64,000 nucleotides of DNA, taken from positions 71,757,618-71,821,617 of the forward strand of contig CM049317.1 of assembly GCA_026874595.1 (NCBI GenBank). The letters are read 5' to 3'. Under the pieces are notes generated by a model. That model was not told where the DNA came from and searched no databases. It saw only the letters and a program-made list of their open reading frames with translations. Source of the stretch: Sipunculus nudus. Taxonomy: Eukaryota; Annelida; Sipuncula; Golfingiida; Sipunculidae. The translations under genes and the position numbers were made by a program. Shown here one piece after another: positions 9,695-22,874 of this stretch (position 1 is the first letter of the stretch; each line of letters begins with the position of its first letter).

Positions 9695-12639
9695 GGCCAA
9701 AAAAAATTTTCTCAGGCACCGCCCACATCAATTTTAACCCCCGCGTCAAAAATTTTTATTTTGATTTTCAACAGAAACTTACCGATTCTTGCAGCCGCTT
9801 GGATATTTCTTTCAAGTGGATAAAATCATGCAATTTCCTTTGTTATGTAGTGCTTTAGCTTGTTTAGCAAAATAAATCTGTTATTATCATGTCTTTCCCT
9901 TATCATTTGACAAAATTTTATCGAAACATACAAAAAAATAAAACTAAAAAAACCGCCCGCCCGCATTGATTTCTGAAAAAAAGTGCCTGAGAACCATACC
10001 TTTTTAGCTCAGCTGACTATAAGTCATCTGAGCTATAGTCGTGGTCCATTGTCCGTCTGTCCGTCCGTCTGTCCGTCCGTCCGTCCGTAGATGTGGCACA
10101 TTTTGAAACCGTAAGACCTAGGAATCCAAAATTCGGCATAATGTTAGATGTCCCCAAGATCTATTACCAAGCCGAAAACTGGGTCTTTTCGACTTTGTTC
10201 CTTTGAGAAATTAAGGAAAAACCTCAATTTTTTATTAAAAACCTATTTTCACACTTCAGGACTGCCTAATATCAAAACCACTCATCTGTTTTTCCTCATA
10301 TTTACCATAAATATTCGTCTATATAGTTCCTATGTACATTCAAGAAAATATGTCTGTATTATATAATTTAAAAAAAGTTATGGACCCAAACATAATGCAT
10401 TTTGTAAAAAATCAGGAAAGATATTTGATCACTTAACACAAAACATGTTAAAGCTATGGACCTTTTTTCCAGTAATATAACTTTAATTAATCAAAATTAA
10501 ATTGTATACCCAAAATTAGATGAAAATCTTTTAAATTTTTTAAAATATTAATAAAAATAAAAAACTGGTACCTTAAATTTTGCCCAAATGGACCATGGCA
10601 CGTTTTTTTCCTGTAAGTACTGTGGATTTAATTTTCACAGCATGTTTTTGTTACCTTTTCAACTGTTAACACCAAAAATTTGAAACCAGTTGATCAAAAA
10701 CTGTAGATTTTATTCAAGTTTTCAAGTACCATGTAACATATTGTTTACATCAAGCTAGTGTTATGCAGTTTGCAAGAGCTCAGCTCCCCAGCTTCAGCTC
10801 TTAGTTCCTTAAATTCGGCATACAGCTAGATGTCTCCAAAATCCCCTACCATGCCAAGAATTTGGTCACTAGGACTTAATACCTTCAAGATATTAATGAA
10901 AAACCTCATTTTTCCATTAAAAACCCATTGTTACACTTCAAGACTGCCTAATATCAAAACCACTGATCCGACTTTAATCATAAATAATATACATATTTTT
11001 CATTCTCTATGCACATGCCAGAATGATATCAGTATTGCGTAATTGTTTTAAGTTTTGGGCCCAAACATAATGCACTTTGTAAAAAACCAAGAAATATATT
11101 TACTCCCTTAACAAGGGGATTGCTGAAGCTAGAAATTTTTTGTCAGGGATGTAACATTATTTATCAAGATTCAATTGAATACCCAAAATTAGTTATGAAT
11201 TTTTCAAATTTTAAAAGTTATTAGTATAAATGTAAAATTAGTAACTTAAATTTTGCCCAACTTTGACCATGGCACGTTTGTTTCCTGTGAGCACTGTTGA
11301 TATAATTTTCATATCATGCACACATAAGGATTTCAGCTTTAAGTTTAGAAAACTGAAAGAAATTGGCCAAAAATTGTAGCTTTTATTATTGTTTTTATGA
11401 GACCCTGTCAGACTTTGGCTCTCTCCAGCCCCTCTTGAGTCACCTGTATGTTGACCTTGTTGAACTTTCAGCAAATTATGCATGCTTGAGGCGAGGCATA
11501 CAGGGAATCCAGGCAGCTTATGGCCAGCCACAGTTGATCCAGGTGTCCAACCCAACTCATCTTGTAGTTTTAACAAACTACATAACAATAAACAATAAAT
11601 TAATAAATTTTTATTGGTTTTTAATAAAAAATTAATGAAAAATAGAAAAGGAATTTGTTAGTTTATAATAACAGGAAATTAACTTGCAGTTACTGATGAT
11701 ATAAGAATCTTGTATCGATGGATAGAATGTCACGTATTCCAAATAACACCATGCAGTCACCTATGGTATTTTTCAGTTCAATTTTAATGATAAAGAAGTA
11801 AATCATATCATTCATTACTAATCATTAGGGATCATATGATGGAAATTAATGATAGACAAAGATGCAGTTGATGATATTAATCTAGATTCCTACTGTGTCT
11901 AGTGTGTACATTGATGTGAAATTAGTCCAAAATGAATTTATTACAGTTATTTTTTAATATAAATAAAAGCCATAAAACCAGGTACTTATGATCATTATTT
12001 AAATGTGTGAATTTTGTATATTCTGGATTCTCAACATCATTGTTTGGTGAAAACTGAATAAATACCAGACATGGTGTGAATACTTTGTAATTGTATTTAA
12101 ATACGAATATGATTATGTACTCCATTATAAAATTTCTTGCATAAAGAATGGGAATTCAGGTAAAAATGAAAGTATATGAATACCAGTGCAAATACTTTCA
12201 AAATGTATTCATGAATGCATTCATGAATATATTCTTTAATATTATATAAATAATCATTTCAGTTATATTTCATTTTAAAAAATCATATGATTCTCTTATT
12301 ATTTTTAATAAAAATTATATTTGGAACAATATTTGTAATTTTTTTTAATTAATAGTTAAACCCTTATATTATATATTCTGCTTATAAGTTATATTGCCAA
12401 GTCAAAATCTGTGTGACAATAGTACTCCATTTGTTAATAAAATAAATGAAATCAATCCTCTTCCCTGTCTCCAAAGGTACTATCAAAATCATACATAAGC
12501 TAAACAACAACAACTCATAATACAGCTTATATTTATTACCACACAAAACCAGCATGTGCCTCATTTCTATATAATATTTTTTTATCATATATAACAGCTG
12601 AGCGTCGTGACCCATAGGTCCCTTGTTTTTCTTTTGGCC
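9695..12639 (+). mobile_element. Harbinger-like MITE, copy 1, split by a nested Helentron-like element
   Basis: The left end GGCCAAAAAAAA begins at 9695 and the right end TTTTGGCC ends at 12639, both flanked by TAA. The MITE body is 9695-10005 (including GTGCCTGAGAACCATACC near the right end) plus 12627-12639, about 324 bp in total. Related copies at 40013-40358 and 63123-63417 also carry TAA on both sides. A 3-bp TWA-type duplication and GG-starting ends fit PIF/Harbinger elements. It is non-coding. Confidence 0.75.
10006..12626 (-). mobile_element. Helentron/pearl-like element, copy 2
   Basis: On the minus strand it begins at 12626 with ACAAGGGACCTATGGGTCAC and ends at 10006-10034 with the hairpin AGCTCAGATGAC...GTCAGCTGAGCT, preceded by a (CCGT)n tract (about 10050-10090 on the plus strand). 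Two core units of about 680 bp are recognisable by ATTCGGCAT at about 10131 and 10813. The AT-rich part (11640-12440) contains the self-complementary ATTCATGAATGCATTCATGA. It interrupts the Harbinger-like MITE, which fixes both ends. No transposase or helicase frame. Confidence 0.75.
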
Positions 12640-12662
12640 TAAGACCAAAGTTTTGATTTTTA

Positions 12663-12814
12663 ATGCTGTATCTTAGTGGGGAACTAGAGGTCATTGTGTA
12701 TGTTTTATGAATTTGATCATGTTTGTCTGTGGTTATCTATGCTGTATCTTAGTGGGGAACTAGAGGTCATTGTGTATGTTTTATGAATTTGATCATGTTT
12801 GTCTGTGGTTATCT
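12663..12814 (+). repeat. Perfect 76-bp tandem duplication
   Basis: The 76 bases starting at 12663 (ATGCTGTATCTTAGTGGGGA...) are repeated without an observed mismatch from 12739 to 12814. The identity implies a very recent duplication or an assembly artefact. No coding function is seen. Confidence 0.9.
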
Positions 12815-13535
12815 AACTAGTCGGCTACTGTTAATGTGTATCTGAGTCATAAGCATATAGATATAGAGTAAAACGTTCCCTTGATGACTACCTCAGTTTA
12901 CGACCAACTCAAAATAATAATGGCCACTTTTTCATGGTCCCAATCAAGTTTTGCTCTTTATATCAATAATCAGACCTTGCTTAGACAAACACCATGAAAC
13001 TGTGACTATTTTATCGAGGTCAAATTGGTAATGTGTTTTGAGGTTTCACTCTGCATGTTACTGTATGTGATAAGATACAGGATGTCTTTAGAAGAACTAT
13101 TTGAGAGAGTGCTAAACTGGAGATCTCTACCATCATCTGTAGTCTTTGTTAATTAAGGCCAATCCCTCAGCAGGGAGTGCATAAATTATGGTTAAGTTGA
13201 AGTCAACGGCCAGTTTATTGCAGGAAGAAAGGTGAATTGATTATAATGTTTGCTGAAATGAATCAGATTATGGGAATAAAAAAACTGAAATATTAATTTA
13301 AAATGAAGAATGAATAATATCAGTGTTGTTTTATCAGTCACAGTGTATACAGTCTATACTGCCAGTTGATTTAACAAGAAGTTTGTTTGATACACGTTTT
13401 TGTCATGGCAGTTGGCAAATGTTATAGGAAAGAGACTGGGCATAATAAAATGGAGGCAGTTCTTGTCCCAAAAGACCCATGTATTTTGGGTGGTAGCCAT
13501 GCGTCCACCATCATATATATATATATATATATATT

Positions 13536-13835
13536 TGTGGTAGGAATTGGTTTTTAAATCATAATCAATGATTAAAAAAACCCATGATGGATTATAAATC
13601 GATTATATTATGTACTTGCTATATTACCTTGAAATTTGCTGTCAACTTGGTGTCAGCCGATTGTTTTCTGCGCTAGGTTTCGTTTTGATGCTGTTCGTTT
13701 AACTCTGACAAGATTAGATTCTTTGCATGTGCATATATAATCGTTTTCAATTGATTATGCAAATTGTAATCGATTTAATCGATTATGACAGAAAATGACC
13801 AATCATCGATTTAATCGATAAATTGGTACACCACA
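13536..13835. mobile_element. Possible 300-bp MITE with imperfect inverted ends
   Basis: The left end TGTGGTAGGAATTGG and the right end CCAATTT...ACCACA are imperfect inverted copies when the right end is reverse-complemented (TGTGGTGTACCAATTT). The right half is rich in ATCGATTAAATCGAT-like self-complementary text. It sits beside an (AT)n tract at about 13513-13534, so the target duplication cannot be read reliably. Confidence 0.35.
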
Positions 13836-16800
13836 TATACGTGTGTGTATGTGTGCAAGTTCTGCTTTAGTTGCTGTTCTTGCTGTTTAATTTTATATTA
13901 TGCAGTGTGTATTTTTACCCATTATATTGTCTTTGTTGATTACTTATCATTCACTGTGCCATATATACACATGCTTTTATAATGTTAATTTTCTTACATG
14001 CATCTTTTAATATTTTGTATCATGTATGTACATATATGAATTCGTGAAGCTATTTTTATGTTTATGTTTGTTGTGTTTAAAATACCTCTAACTGATTGAG
14101 ATATATGAAGCTTATTATGTCTCTAACAAGACATATTTATACACGTGCTTAAAAATACTGCTTATCTTTTATATAAGATATAATTAATATGTTCTGATGA
14201 TAGTCAGTTGAAACAGAAAGTGCAGATTTTTTTGTCCATGTTTGTGGTACTCATTTTTCACAAAATGTATACAGAAATAACAATATGCATGGTTTCAACA
14301 AAACGGTCAGAAGTAGAATTTATTTAAGAGCAACAATGTTACATTTAATTGTAACAAGTATAACATATAACAATGTTACATTGGTATAATGACCTGTAGA
14401 AGTATACTCATTTATTAGATGAGCAATCACTGCCATACGAGGAGATATTAGTTTTAATAAATTTACTTCTTGCAAAACGCAAAATGGGAAAAATATATCA
14501 GCATCTTGGCATATTTTTATGTCATTATATCAAGAATGATGCAACTACTGTTCATTTAAGAATATTATAACAGTATTATATTATATATTTGATTATGGCA
14601 AAGGGTAGACTGATTAAGGTTAGAGTATTGGATACTGAGACCATAGGCCTGTATATATAACTGCTAAATATAGTCATCAAGTTTTATGATAAAAATTTAA
14701 ATATTTCTTTTAGAAATTTTCTGGATATTTTAAATACTACCAAGGTTTTAGAAAATAAACTTTATAGAAGAGAATAAATTTATTTTTGTTCCTATGAATA
14801 TTCATCTGATCAAATTACCCCTATATAGATTTCGATGGACCCATGCCTGGTAAAGCCTGTTTGTCACAGGATTGGCAGTTTTGTGAAAAAATGTAGATTT
14901 GTCCCCATAACAATATATATGTTTCATGACAATGTATTTATGTAGATTTATATAAGCTTATAAAGGAGGAAGCCTGATGATGCAAAAAGTCCCTAATGGA
15001 TTAAATCCGCAACTTTGATTGAACCATTGGTGCCGAATGTTAATTTTATTAATACATGACGCCTTTGTCGTGACACTGCCTATGTTGTTATTTGTGCATT
15101 TTTTATATTGATCAGGAATATTTAATGTTTCCATGTAGCAGTTTCATGTTAAAGTGTCCAGTATTGATTATGCATTTTGTATATGATATATATATATATA
15201 GTATATACACAGATATACTGAATATTTTTCCATAAAAGGGAAATAATCTTGTATACACATATATAATAATGAAAATGAATGTAGAAAAGAGTAATTTGAA
15301 TTTGTTTGATTCCTCGTGTTTTATGTTAAGAGGAAATACAGCAGTCCCGGGGTGAATCCTGATAAGTATGCAGGGGAACCACCTCATTTTTTTAACGGAC
15401 AAATCTGCAGTTCTGTAACTTATTTTAGATATTGCAAAACAAATGTTATAAAATATTCATGTACTGGATGTATATATTGATGATATTTAAAATAGCGTAA
15501 TGTGAACTTCGAGTTAGTTTTTTTTAGTATTATTGTTGCAGTAGAATAATGTGAAAGTGGTGTGTGTGTGCTTGTCTGTGAACCAAACCCTAAACAAAAG
15601 CCTGAATTAAAACTCACATTAGACTTGATTTAGACTTAACTTACGACAGTGCTTAAAAATTAAGAAAAAGTATCATGCTATGAAGCTTTCAAAGAGCGCA
15701 TACTTCCGCAAATATCTCCATTCAAATCCAGATCTGCCCCAAATACATTCCAGAAATTCATAGAAAAATTGAAAATATTTTGCAGTGAACAGATCTGAAC
15801 ACAATACCCATCCACAGTTATAAACTGCTTTTAGTTTCACAGAAAAACATGACATGGGCACCAAGGAGGCCAAAAGTTGTTAACTTGGCATTACCCTTAT
15901 CCCTGCATGCATTGGCAACTAGGTTCCGTATCTTAAATCTAATCACTTGTGTTTATTGAATAACAAGAGTCGATGGATTTGGAAGACAATTTGCATGAAA
16001 GCCATCCTCGAAGTGATGGAAGGGTTGCAGTAAGCCTACATTTATGTACCTGATATTTCAAATTCAGTCATTGAAGTAAGGGAGCATTACCGAATTGTTG
16101 TTGAAATGTTTTACTCTTAGGAAATTCCTTGGCAAAGGCAAAATCGCCTTACAGTACCAAATATAATCTCCAGATGTCGGCATCAGTTATACTTCCACTG
16201 CCTTTAGACAAATAAGACATTGGCTTTTCCTTATTTCGGGAATAAATTAATCTGCTCTTTTGACTTCCCACAGATGTATCCATAGCTTTTACACTGACAA
16301 GCTTGCATTATATCAGACACTAGGCCGAACACACAAGGCCGCACAGATGTGGAGGCCTTTTACCTTCATAAGAAGTTGAAATGATTATATAAATGTACAA
16401 CAGAAGCTATAACTTGAGTATTTTTGGCCTGTTTTACTGTGCCATGGTGGGCATTTTATATCTTTACATATGCAGCAGACACAATTGCAAAATGCTAACA
16501 TGATAGCAATCTATAGAAGTTGATAAATGTCTCAGTTTCACAGATCAGCTGCAGCTAGTACATATATAAAACAAGTTTTTTTTATCAGAATGAATGGACG
16601 GCTTTATCATACCAACTAGCGTACCTTGCTCTTGAGTTCAGCTCTGGAAAGGTCCGAACAAATTCATCAAGGGTATCATTGCAGAGGCCGAGTTAACCTG
16701 CTTGATATAATAATAATATATACTGCATGGTGTATTTTACAGATATCGCTCCGAGAACAGGGCCGGCAGAAGCCGCGAGGCTGGACAGGCTATAGAGCAC

Positions 16801-17027
16801 ACCAAGTAGCTGTCCAACAAAGCATACACTACAAAACACCCCATTGTATATGCATGCATTCTGCATCATACATGTGTCACGGTTTTTTAAACCTTTCCTA
16901 GAGTTAACATAAAAATTAATATAATATATTAGGGTGTTAATCAGTATATATCTATAACTAGTTACACTGTAAGTGTTAATCAGAGCATTGTCACTGCTTT
17001 AGTCCGTATAATTTATTCAAAATATTT
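13836..17027. other. No gene recognised
   Basis: No frame with family resemblance, splice structure or transposon ends was recognised here. The sequence is AT-rich with scattered (AT)n tracts (for example near 15189-15201). Confidence 0.4.
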
Positions 17028-17353
17028 GGGGGGGGGGGGTGCGATTGATATCTGTCTGTGGATGTTATTTCCATTGGGGACCCGGTGTATAGCCCCTGCT
17101 TCCTACACCACTCCTTTATGTTAACAAGCTTCAGATGAAAGTTAAGGACTAGTGGCGGGGGGGGGGGGGGGGGGGGGATTGATAGGCGTGATTGGTGATT
17201 AGGACAACAGTTTTATAATGAATATTGAATATCATTTTTTCAGTTAATAATTATGATAATAATAATAAACAATAATAATATAATAATAATATACAAATAT
17301 GAATAATAATATAATTTATTTCCAATATAACCTCCTCCCCCCCCCCCCCCCCC
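17028..17353. repeat. Cluster of G and C homopolymers
   Basis: Within about 330 bp there are G runs at 17028-17039 and 17157-17177 and a C run at 17337-17353. The two G runs are each followed by similar text (GATTGATA), suggesting an imperfect local duplication. An ATAATA-rich stretch at 17249-17310 lies between the last two. Such tracts can form G-quadruplexes and are assembly-prone. Confidence 0.75.
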
Positions 17354-17689
17354 GACGCACGCAGAGAAATTACATTGGCATACCAGCTCATGTGCTTTTA
17401 CCCCCGTCATAACTGACATGCAAGTTGGTTCCAACTATGGGACTCCCTCATTTGAATAACCCCAGAGAAAAGGAATAAGCCTGACTGGGAGCAGAACTAG
17501 AATATCAGCAGAAGCTGACAAAAGCCCTCAGCCAAAGGAACAGAGTTTAAAGGTGGTAACAGTAACAAGTACTAAATATCTGTTCTCACATAGATGTATA
17601 TCTGTACATCTCGGTTATAAATTTAAAATGAAGAGGTATGTACCATGATTCATAACAATCCACTATATGCTTCCTGAAAAATAAGCTTC

Positions 17690-18230
17690 TAAGTTTTATT
17701 CTATTATAAGCTCTGTGACCTTGAAAAGTAGGTCAAGGTCACTCATCTTCGAACTTGACCGAGATTTTGTCGTTAAACATCTTCATCAAAGAAATAAAAT
17801 TCCTATGGTGAATCCTTTTAGAGATATCCCACTCACAAGGCCAAAGTTGAAAAATCCAAGAAAAATTCATTAAAAATCAGAAAGTGTAGGTGGTGCCACC
17901 AAACTTGTGTAGCAGGTACAGACTATCAGTCCCAATAATCATAGTAAGTTTTTGAAAATCCACCAAATGGTTCCTGAGTAATAAGCATCTAAGTGTTCTT
18001 TCTATAATCAGCTCTAAAATGTAGAAAAATAGGTCAAGGTCACCCATCTTCGAACTTGACCGAGATTTTGTCAATATACATCTTTAACGAGGAAATAAAA
18101 TTCTGACGGTGAATCCTTTTCCAGATATCCTGCTCGCAAGGTAAAAGTTAACGAACGCTGGACGGACGGACGGACAGCTTGGGTGACGACAATAGCCCAT
18201 CAACCTAAGGGCTGAGAGCTAAAAACCATC
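17690..18230 (-). repeat. Two inverted copies of the 298-bp tandem unit ending in a GGAC microsatellite
   Basis: The sequence is related on the opposite strand to 1-447, including GGTCAAGGTCACYCATCTTC and the GGTGGTGCCACC core near 17888. The units abut a GGACGGACGGAC tract at about 18160-18172, then an end resembling a small hairpin (CCCATCAACCTAAGGG). This is the layout expected for the 3' part of a tandem-core Helentron of a different subfamily from the 10006 copy. Confidence 0.6.
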
Positions 18231-19640
18231 ACTGACACGATTGGCCCGAGGGATTCAGTTAAATAACACGGAAAACACCGTTCTTTCGGCCTTATTTCAA
18301 CGATAAGGTATTTATCAGACCTCATAGAATATTTCCTTTGGTAACATAACTTGTCATGCAAAATAATAGCCGATTAATATAAATTAATCTATGGGAAAAC
18401 CATAATGCAAATCAGATGACGTTTGTTGACAACATTTGGGAACTATTTTCGGCGTAGTGATATGGCCATATGCCACCCGTTGTGTCACCTGTGACCAGGA
18501 AGGTAGTTATGGCCAGTAAAGTGGTTTTGCCACCAGTTGCACCACCTGTGGCCATGAAAGATGTGCCACGAGGTGTGGGTCAGGGAATTAGACCTAAAAT
18601 TATATGCTGTTATTGTTAACTATCAATGTTATAAACTGGAATTGGGGAATTGATGGGATTTCAGACTATATAGCCATGTTTTTAGTGTATATGAAAATGG
18701 TTACTTTATTATTGGAAGTGTCAATGTACACTGGGATATATTTGCATAACTGTACTCTGGTAAAACTGTTTAATTAATGGGCTGTAAGACTCATTACAGA
18801 CAGGATTAAATTATTAATTTGTCAGCTGACTGTTATTTATTTCGAGTATTCGAGGGCCCCTGCAACTACTGGTAACTTGAATAGGCTAATAAAAGATGTA
18901 AATATAATATTAAGCATTTTCCAGCAGTTTGCTGGATCTTCCTTTGAGGAGAACTTGTATATAGTTTTCTAACAATATTCAAACTTTACTATGATTTCTT
19001 TATTATTGTGTGAACTCCAGTATATGGTGTGCCACAATGAGTGTGTATGTGAGTGCAATTAAATAAATCCCACCTTTTATAACAGGCATTATAACCTGGC
19101 AGTTTATAATCTATCCCACTGAATAACAACATACCTTAGGAAAGAATATTTCCTTAGGGTTAAATGTAATTTTGCCATCCTGACAAACCAAAATAACATA
19201 GATTAATAGTACATGGTTTTAGCAGCAGAATGTCCCTGCCTGTTAGGTAAAACCATTTATCTGGGCCGGCAACATATGTATAAAATGTTAACCATAAAAT
19301 GTCATCACATAAATAGGCATGAAGATACACTGGGCAGAACATAGTGCCCCTATGACTTTTCGAATTTTTGTGCTGCTTTATATACCTTATGCGTATTATT
19401 AAGTATTATTGCTTGGAAAATGTTCCATGGATGTTACCACATCTACTGATAGTATTATGATTTCAGCAAAATGGATGTTTCGGACCTGCAAGTTTCGGAC
19501 TAGGACATTTTAAAACTAGAATACGGGTAGTTGACAAGCAACTACATGTATCTGCCGAAATCAGAGTGGGACGGGTGAAGTGAGGCATGGATTGAGTGGC
19601 AAGGGGAAATAGAGTGAGATGTGTTGCAAATTAGCATGGA
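18231..19640. other. No gene recognised
   Basis: No supported coding frame. A local repeat of GCCACCNGTTG...CACCTGTG-like phrases lies at about 18470-18580. Otherwise no recognised element. Confidence 0.4.
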
Positions 19641-20510
19641 AGTCTGCAGCCGAAATGTGTATGTAGGTTGCACCACCTACCACAAAAACCAAAACCTGTC
19701 CAAGTTGTATACATATGCAAAATTTTAGGCAGATAAGTCAAACCATTACTTGTATATTAGTGATTTTATCCCACAGCAGACACACAGAAGGATGCTGTGC
19801 AAAAATGGTTGCAGGTGGCGTCACCAGTTTTGTGTATGATAAAGAGTTATGTGAGATCTATACACATGCAAAATTTTGCCCCAATCTATCAAATGGTTCC
19901 CGAGATAAGCTTGGATGTCTGCAGCATAAACGTGAATCAAGGTGTCATAAAATCAAGAAAGCTGTCTAGGATGTAAAAACCTGCAAACTTTCAGGTGGAT
20001 AAGTCAAACCACTGCCGAGATATGAGTGATTTTATCCCAAGGCTGATGAACAGATGGACGCTGTGCAAAAATGGTTGCAGGTGGCCCCATCAGTTTATGT
20101 ATGACAAAGAGCTATGCGAGATCTATACACATGCAAATTTTTGACCCAATCGGTCAAACGTTTCCCGAGATATGAGCTTGGATGTCTGCAGAGTAAACCT
20201 GAATGTAGGTGGCGCGACCTGTCACAAAATCAAGAGAGCTGTCCAGGATGTATAAACCTGCAAAATTTCAGGTGGATAAGTCAAACCAAAGCTGAGATGT
20301 GAGTTATTTTATCCCAAGGCAGATGAACAGATGGACGCTTTGCATAAGTGGTTGCAGGTGGCGCCACCAGTTTTGCCTATGATGAAGAGCTATGTGAGAT
20401 CTATACACATGCAAAATTTTAGCCCAATCAGTCAATCCGTACCCGAGATATGAGCTTGGATGTCTACGGAGTAAACATGAATGTAGGTGGCTCCATCTGT
20501 CATAAAATCA
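19640..20510 (+). repeat. Tandem repeat, unit about 270 bp (three to four units)
   Basis: Landmark GGTTGCAGGTGG occurs at about 19807, 20073 and 20350 (spacing about 266-277). Each unit also contains ACACATGCAAAATTT, CCCGAGATATGAGCTTGG and a GGTGGCGCCACC-like core. A single-to-double unit of the same family lies at 25280-25740. Frames crossing it are repeat-derived. Confidence 0.75.
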
Positions 20511-20881
20511 AGTGGTACTTGTCGTGAGAGGACACCTGTGGGATATCAGCAGTGTCCCTACATTGCAGGTATCCCTTCATGAGAGGAAGGAAAAGGTGCG
20601 GGTGCAGATGATTACTGTACAGATTGATATACATTCAGCAATAAAAGTAACTGAACCACAACACAGAATATATTTACATGGATATTTAATATAAGAAAGC
20701 AGACTCTTTGACATTTTACAAAAAACAGCCTTTGAAGAGTCTGTTCATTTATAAATCTAATTAACGATGTATCAGGTTTATAATCACATACAAATTACTA
20801 AATAATTAAAAAACAATTTCTTTAATTCAATAAAATATATTTATAGTATCTCTTATTTAAATATAATATTTTAATATATAA

Positions 20882-20919
20882 AAAAACTCCTTGTTTCCCC
20901 AAATGTACAAGGAGTTTTT
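20882..20919. other. Perfect 13-bp stem, 12-nt loop hairpin
   Basis: AAAAACTCCTTGT at 20882-20894 is the exact reverse complement of ACAAGGAGTTTTT at 20907-20919. A second weaker hairpin (CAGACTCTT / AAGAGTCTG) lies near 20700-20742. Both lie between the two convergent genes. Function is unknown; they may be remains of an inverted-repeat element. Confidence 0.6.
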
Positions 20920-22828
20920 GAATAAAAGACCGTGTATCATATTGGAATAATGCATTAATTTCAATTTTGAATGAATAATTTCAATTAATGCCTGTCAAAA
21001 GATTATTGTTAAGCACAGTGTTTTTGTCCACTGAAAAAGTATTCAAATCCATAGACTTCAAACTAAACACTGGAACGAAAATAATATTTATCTCAACACA
21101 GAGCTTCTGAATTTCTGTAAGATTTTGTCAGATTTTTACAAGTATATTGCCCTGACTGGGCCCAGCATCAGCCGGACATTCAACACTACCAAATATAATT
21201 TTTTTTTAATTTATTTTCTTGCGCCACTCCCTCAAATCTCTTACTTTCAGAAAAATATCTTTTGATAAGAAATTTCTAGGAAATGTGGCAAGAACTGTTT
21301 TCTTGTTGTGCTAAAGAAAATTTTTTTTCTGATGACACTTAAGCCTTTTTTCCCTGATAAGACCCATTTTTCCTCCTATCAGAAAAGATATCTGATGGGA
21401 AGATACTATATCCTGGTATATTATATATGATGAAGGAAATGTTTCCTATGATAAGATAACATATGATAATAATTTTCTTTATTCAATTTAAGCATGCTGC
21501 TAATAAATCCAGCAAAATATCTTGAAAATTTGTTTTTGTCAACAGAAACATTTCTTTGTATGAGAAATATAATCTTCAAGAAAATTATTATTGGCAGTGT
21601 ATTTTCTGCATAGTTGTTTCGAGTCATTCTGACTAATAGACAAATAAACAAACAAAAAGACACAGGTGACAACATAACCTCCACCATGGAGGTAATAAAA
21701 GTGTCCTCTATGTAATTAATTTCACAACATTATCACAATTAAAATACCTGGATTATCTTCGATGTCAAAAAAATAAAAACACCGGATGAATAGAAACAAC
21801 ATGAGCAAAATAAGATTATAAATGTAGCACCTTGTCTTCATAATATCTGACATTCTCTGAGTATGACTTCAGCATGTAAAATGTTCACCCTTTTTTATAT
21901 TCTTATACAAAAAAAAGCTGTGATATAAAAGGGCTGTTAAAACCACAAAGATCTCTAAGCATGCATAAACCACAACATAAGTGCAAAGTATAATAAATGT
22001 TCAGCTACTACACTACACTAAAGGTACCTATATAAGTGCAAACAAATATGATGCAACAACATTCTTCATAAAACAAGTGAGTTAAAAAAATATGAAATAC
22101 TGTCAGACTGTATATGACTTTATACAATACATAACAAATGCATAGCATGGTTAGGTATGTTTTTATATACTGCATATAAACAAGAAAATTTGATCTATTG
22201 GGCAGATCTGGTCTGTCCAGTACCTCGTGTGGTGGAAGCTGTGAAAAAGGGTCGTGAATAATCTGTGGGAAATTCCAGAAACACTTCATAACAGAACTGA
22301 TGAGTAAAACATTAGTAACAGACTGACACAGGTTCAAAACCACATGGTGGTCAATGAATATAGGCTTCCTGTATGTTTACATGAATATTCAGATATTTAT
22401 GTGCAAAAGAGGTAAAAGTGTATGTCAGAGGGTTTCATACAGACAATCAGGTAAACATTTTGTATACACAACAATTACTCTATATTATAGAGGTGTATAT
22501 GTATATAAAAATAAGGTTTATATATCAAATAAATACAGCTGGTTACTTCAGATTGTGTGCTAATATGGCTTATTTGCCAAAGAATTCTACACTGTTCTTA
22601 CAGGACTTTACCTATAGGCCTACTACCTATATCTCAAGTAGATTCTTTTGAAGCACTAGACTCCCACTGCTTCAGGAGCATACAGAATTCAAAAGTTAAT
22701 CAGAACATTATTCATAATGTCCATAACATCAGGGTGTAAAAATGGCCAAAACCTATTGTATATCCAAATTTGACCCTGTTTCTTATAAAAATTCGATATT
22801 ATTCCATGAATAGTCCTTATTTTTGTAT

Positions 22829-22830
22829 AC

Positions 22831-22870
<40 letters not shown>
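22829..22870. repeat. (AT)n microsatellite
   Basis: About 42 bases of alternating A and T. Other tracts of this kind in the window are at about 13513, 45725 and 54248. Confidence 0.95.

Positions 22871-22874
<4 letters not shown>

Noticed and set aside
19640-20510. Regularly spaced repeats considered as a CRISPR array
   Set aside because: Units are about 270 bp and the whole unit is repeated, not short repeats with unique spacers. The genome is eukaryotic.
20882-20919. Hairpin with T run considered as a rho-independent terminator
   Set aside because: The setting is an animal genome with spliced genes, so a bacterial terminator is not meaningful here.
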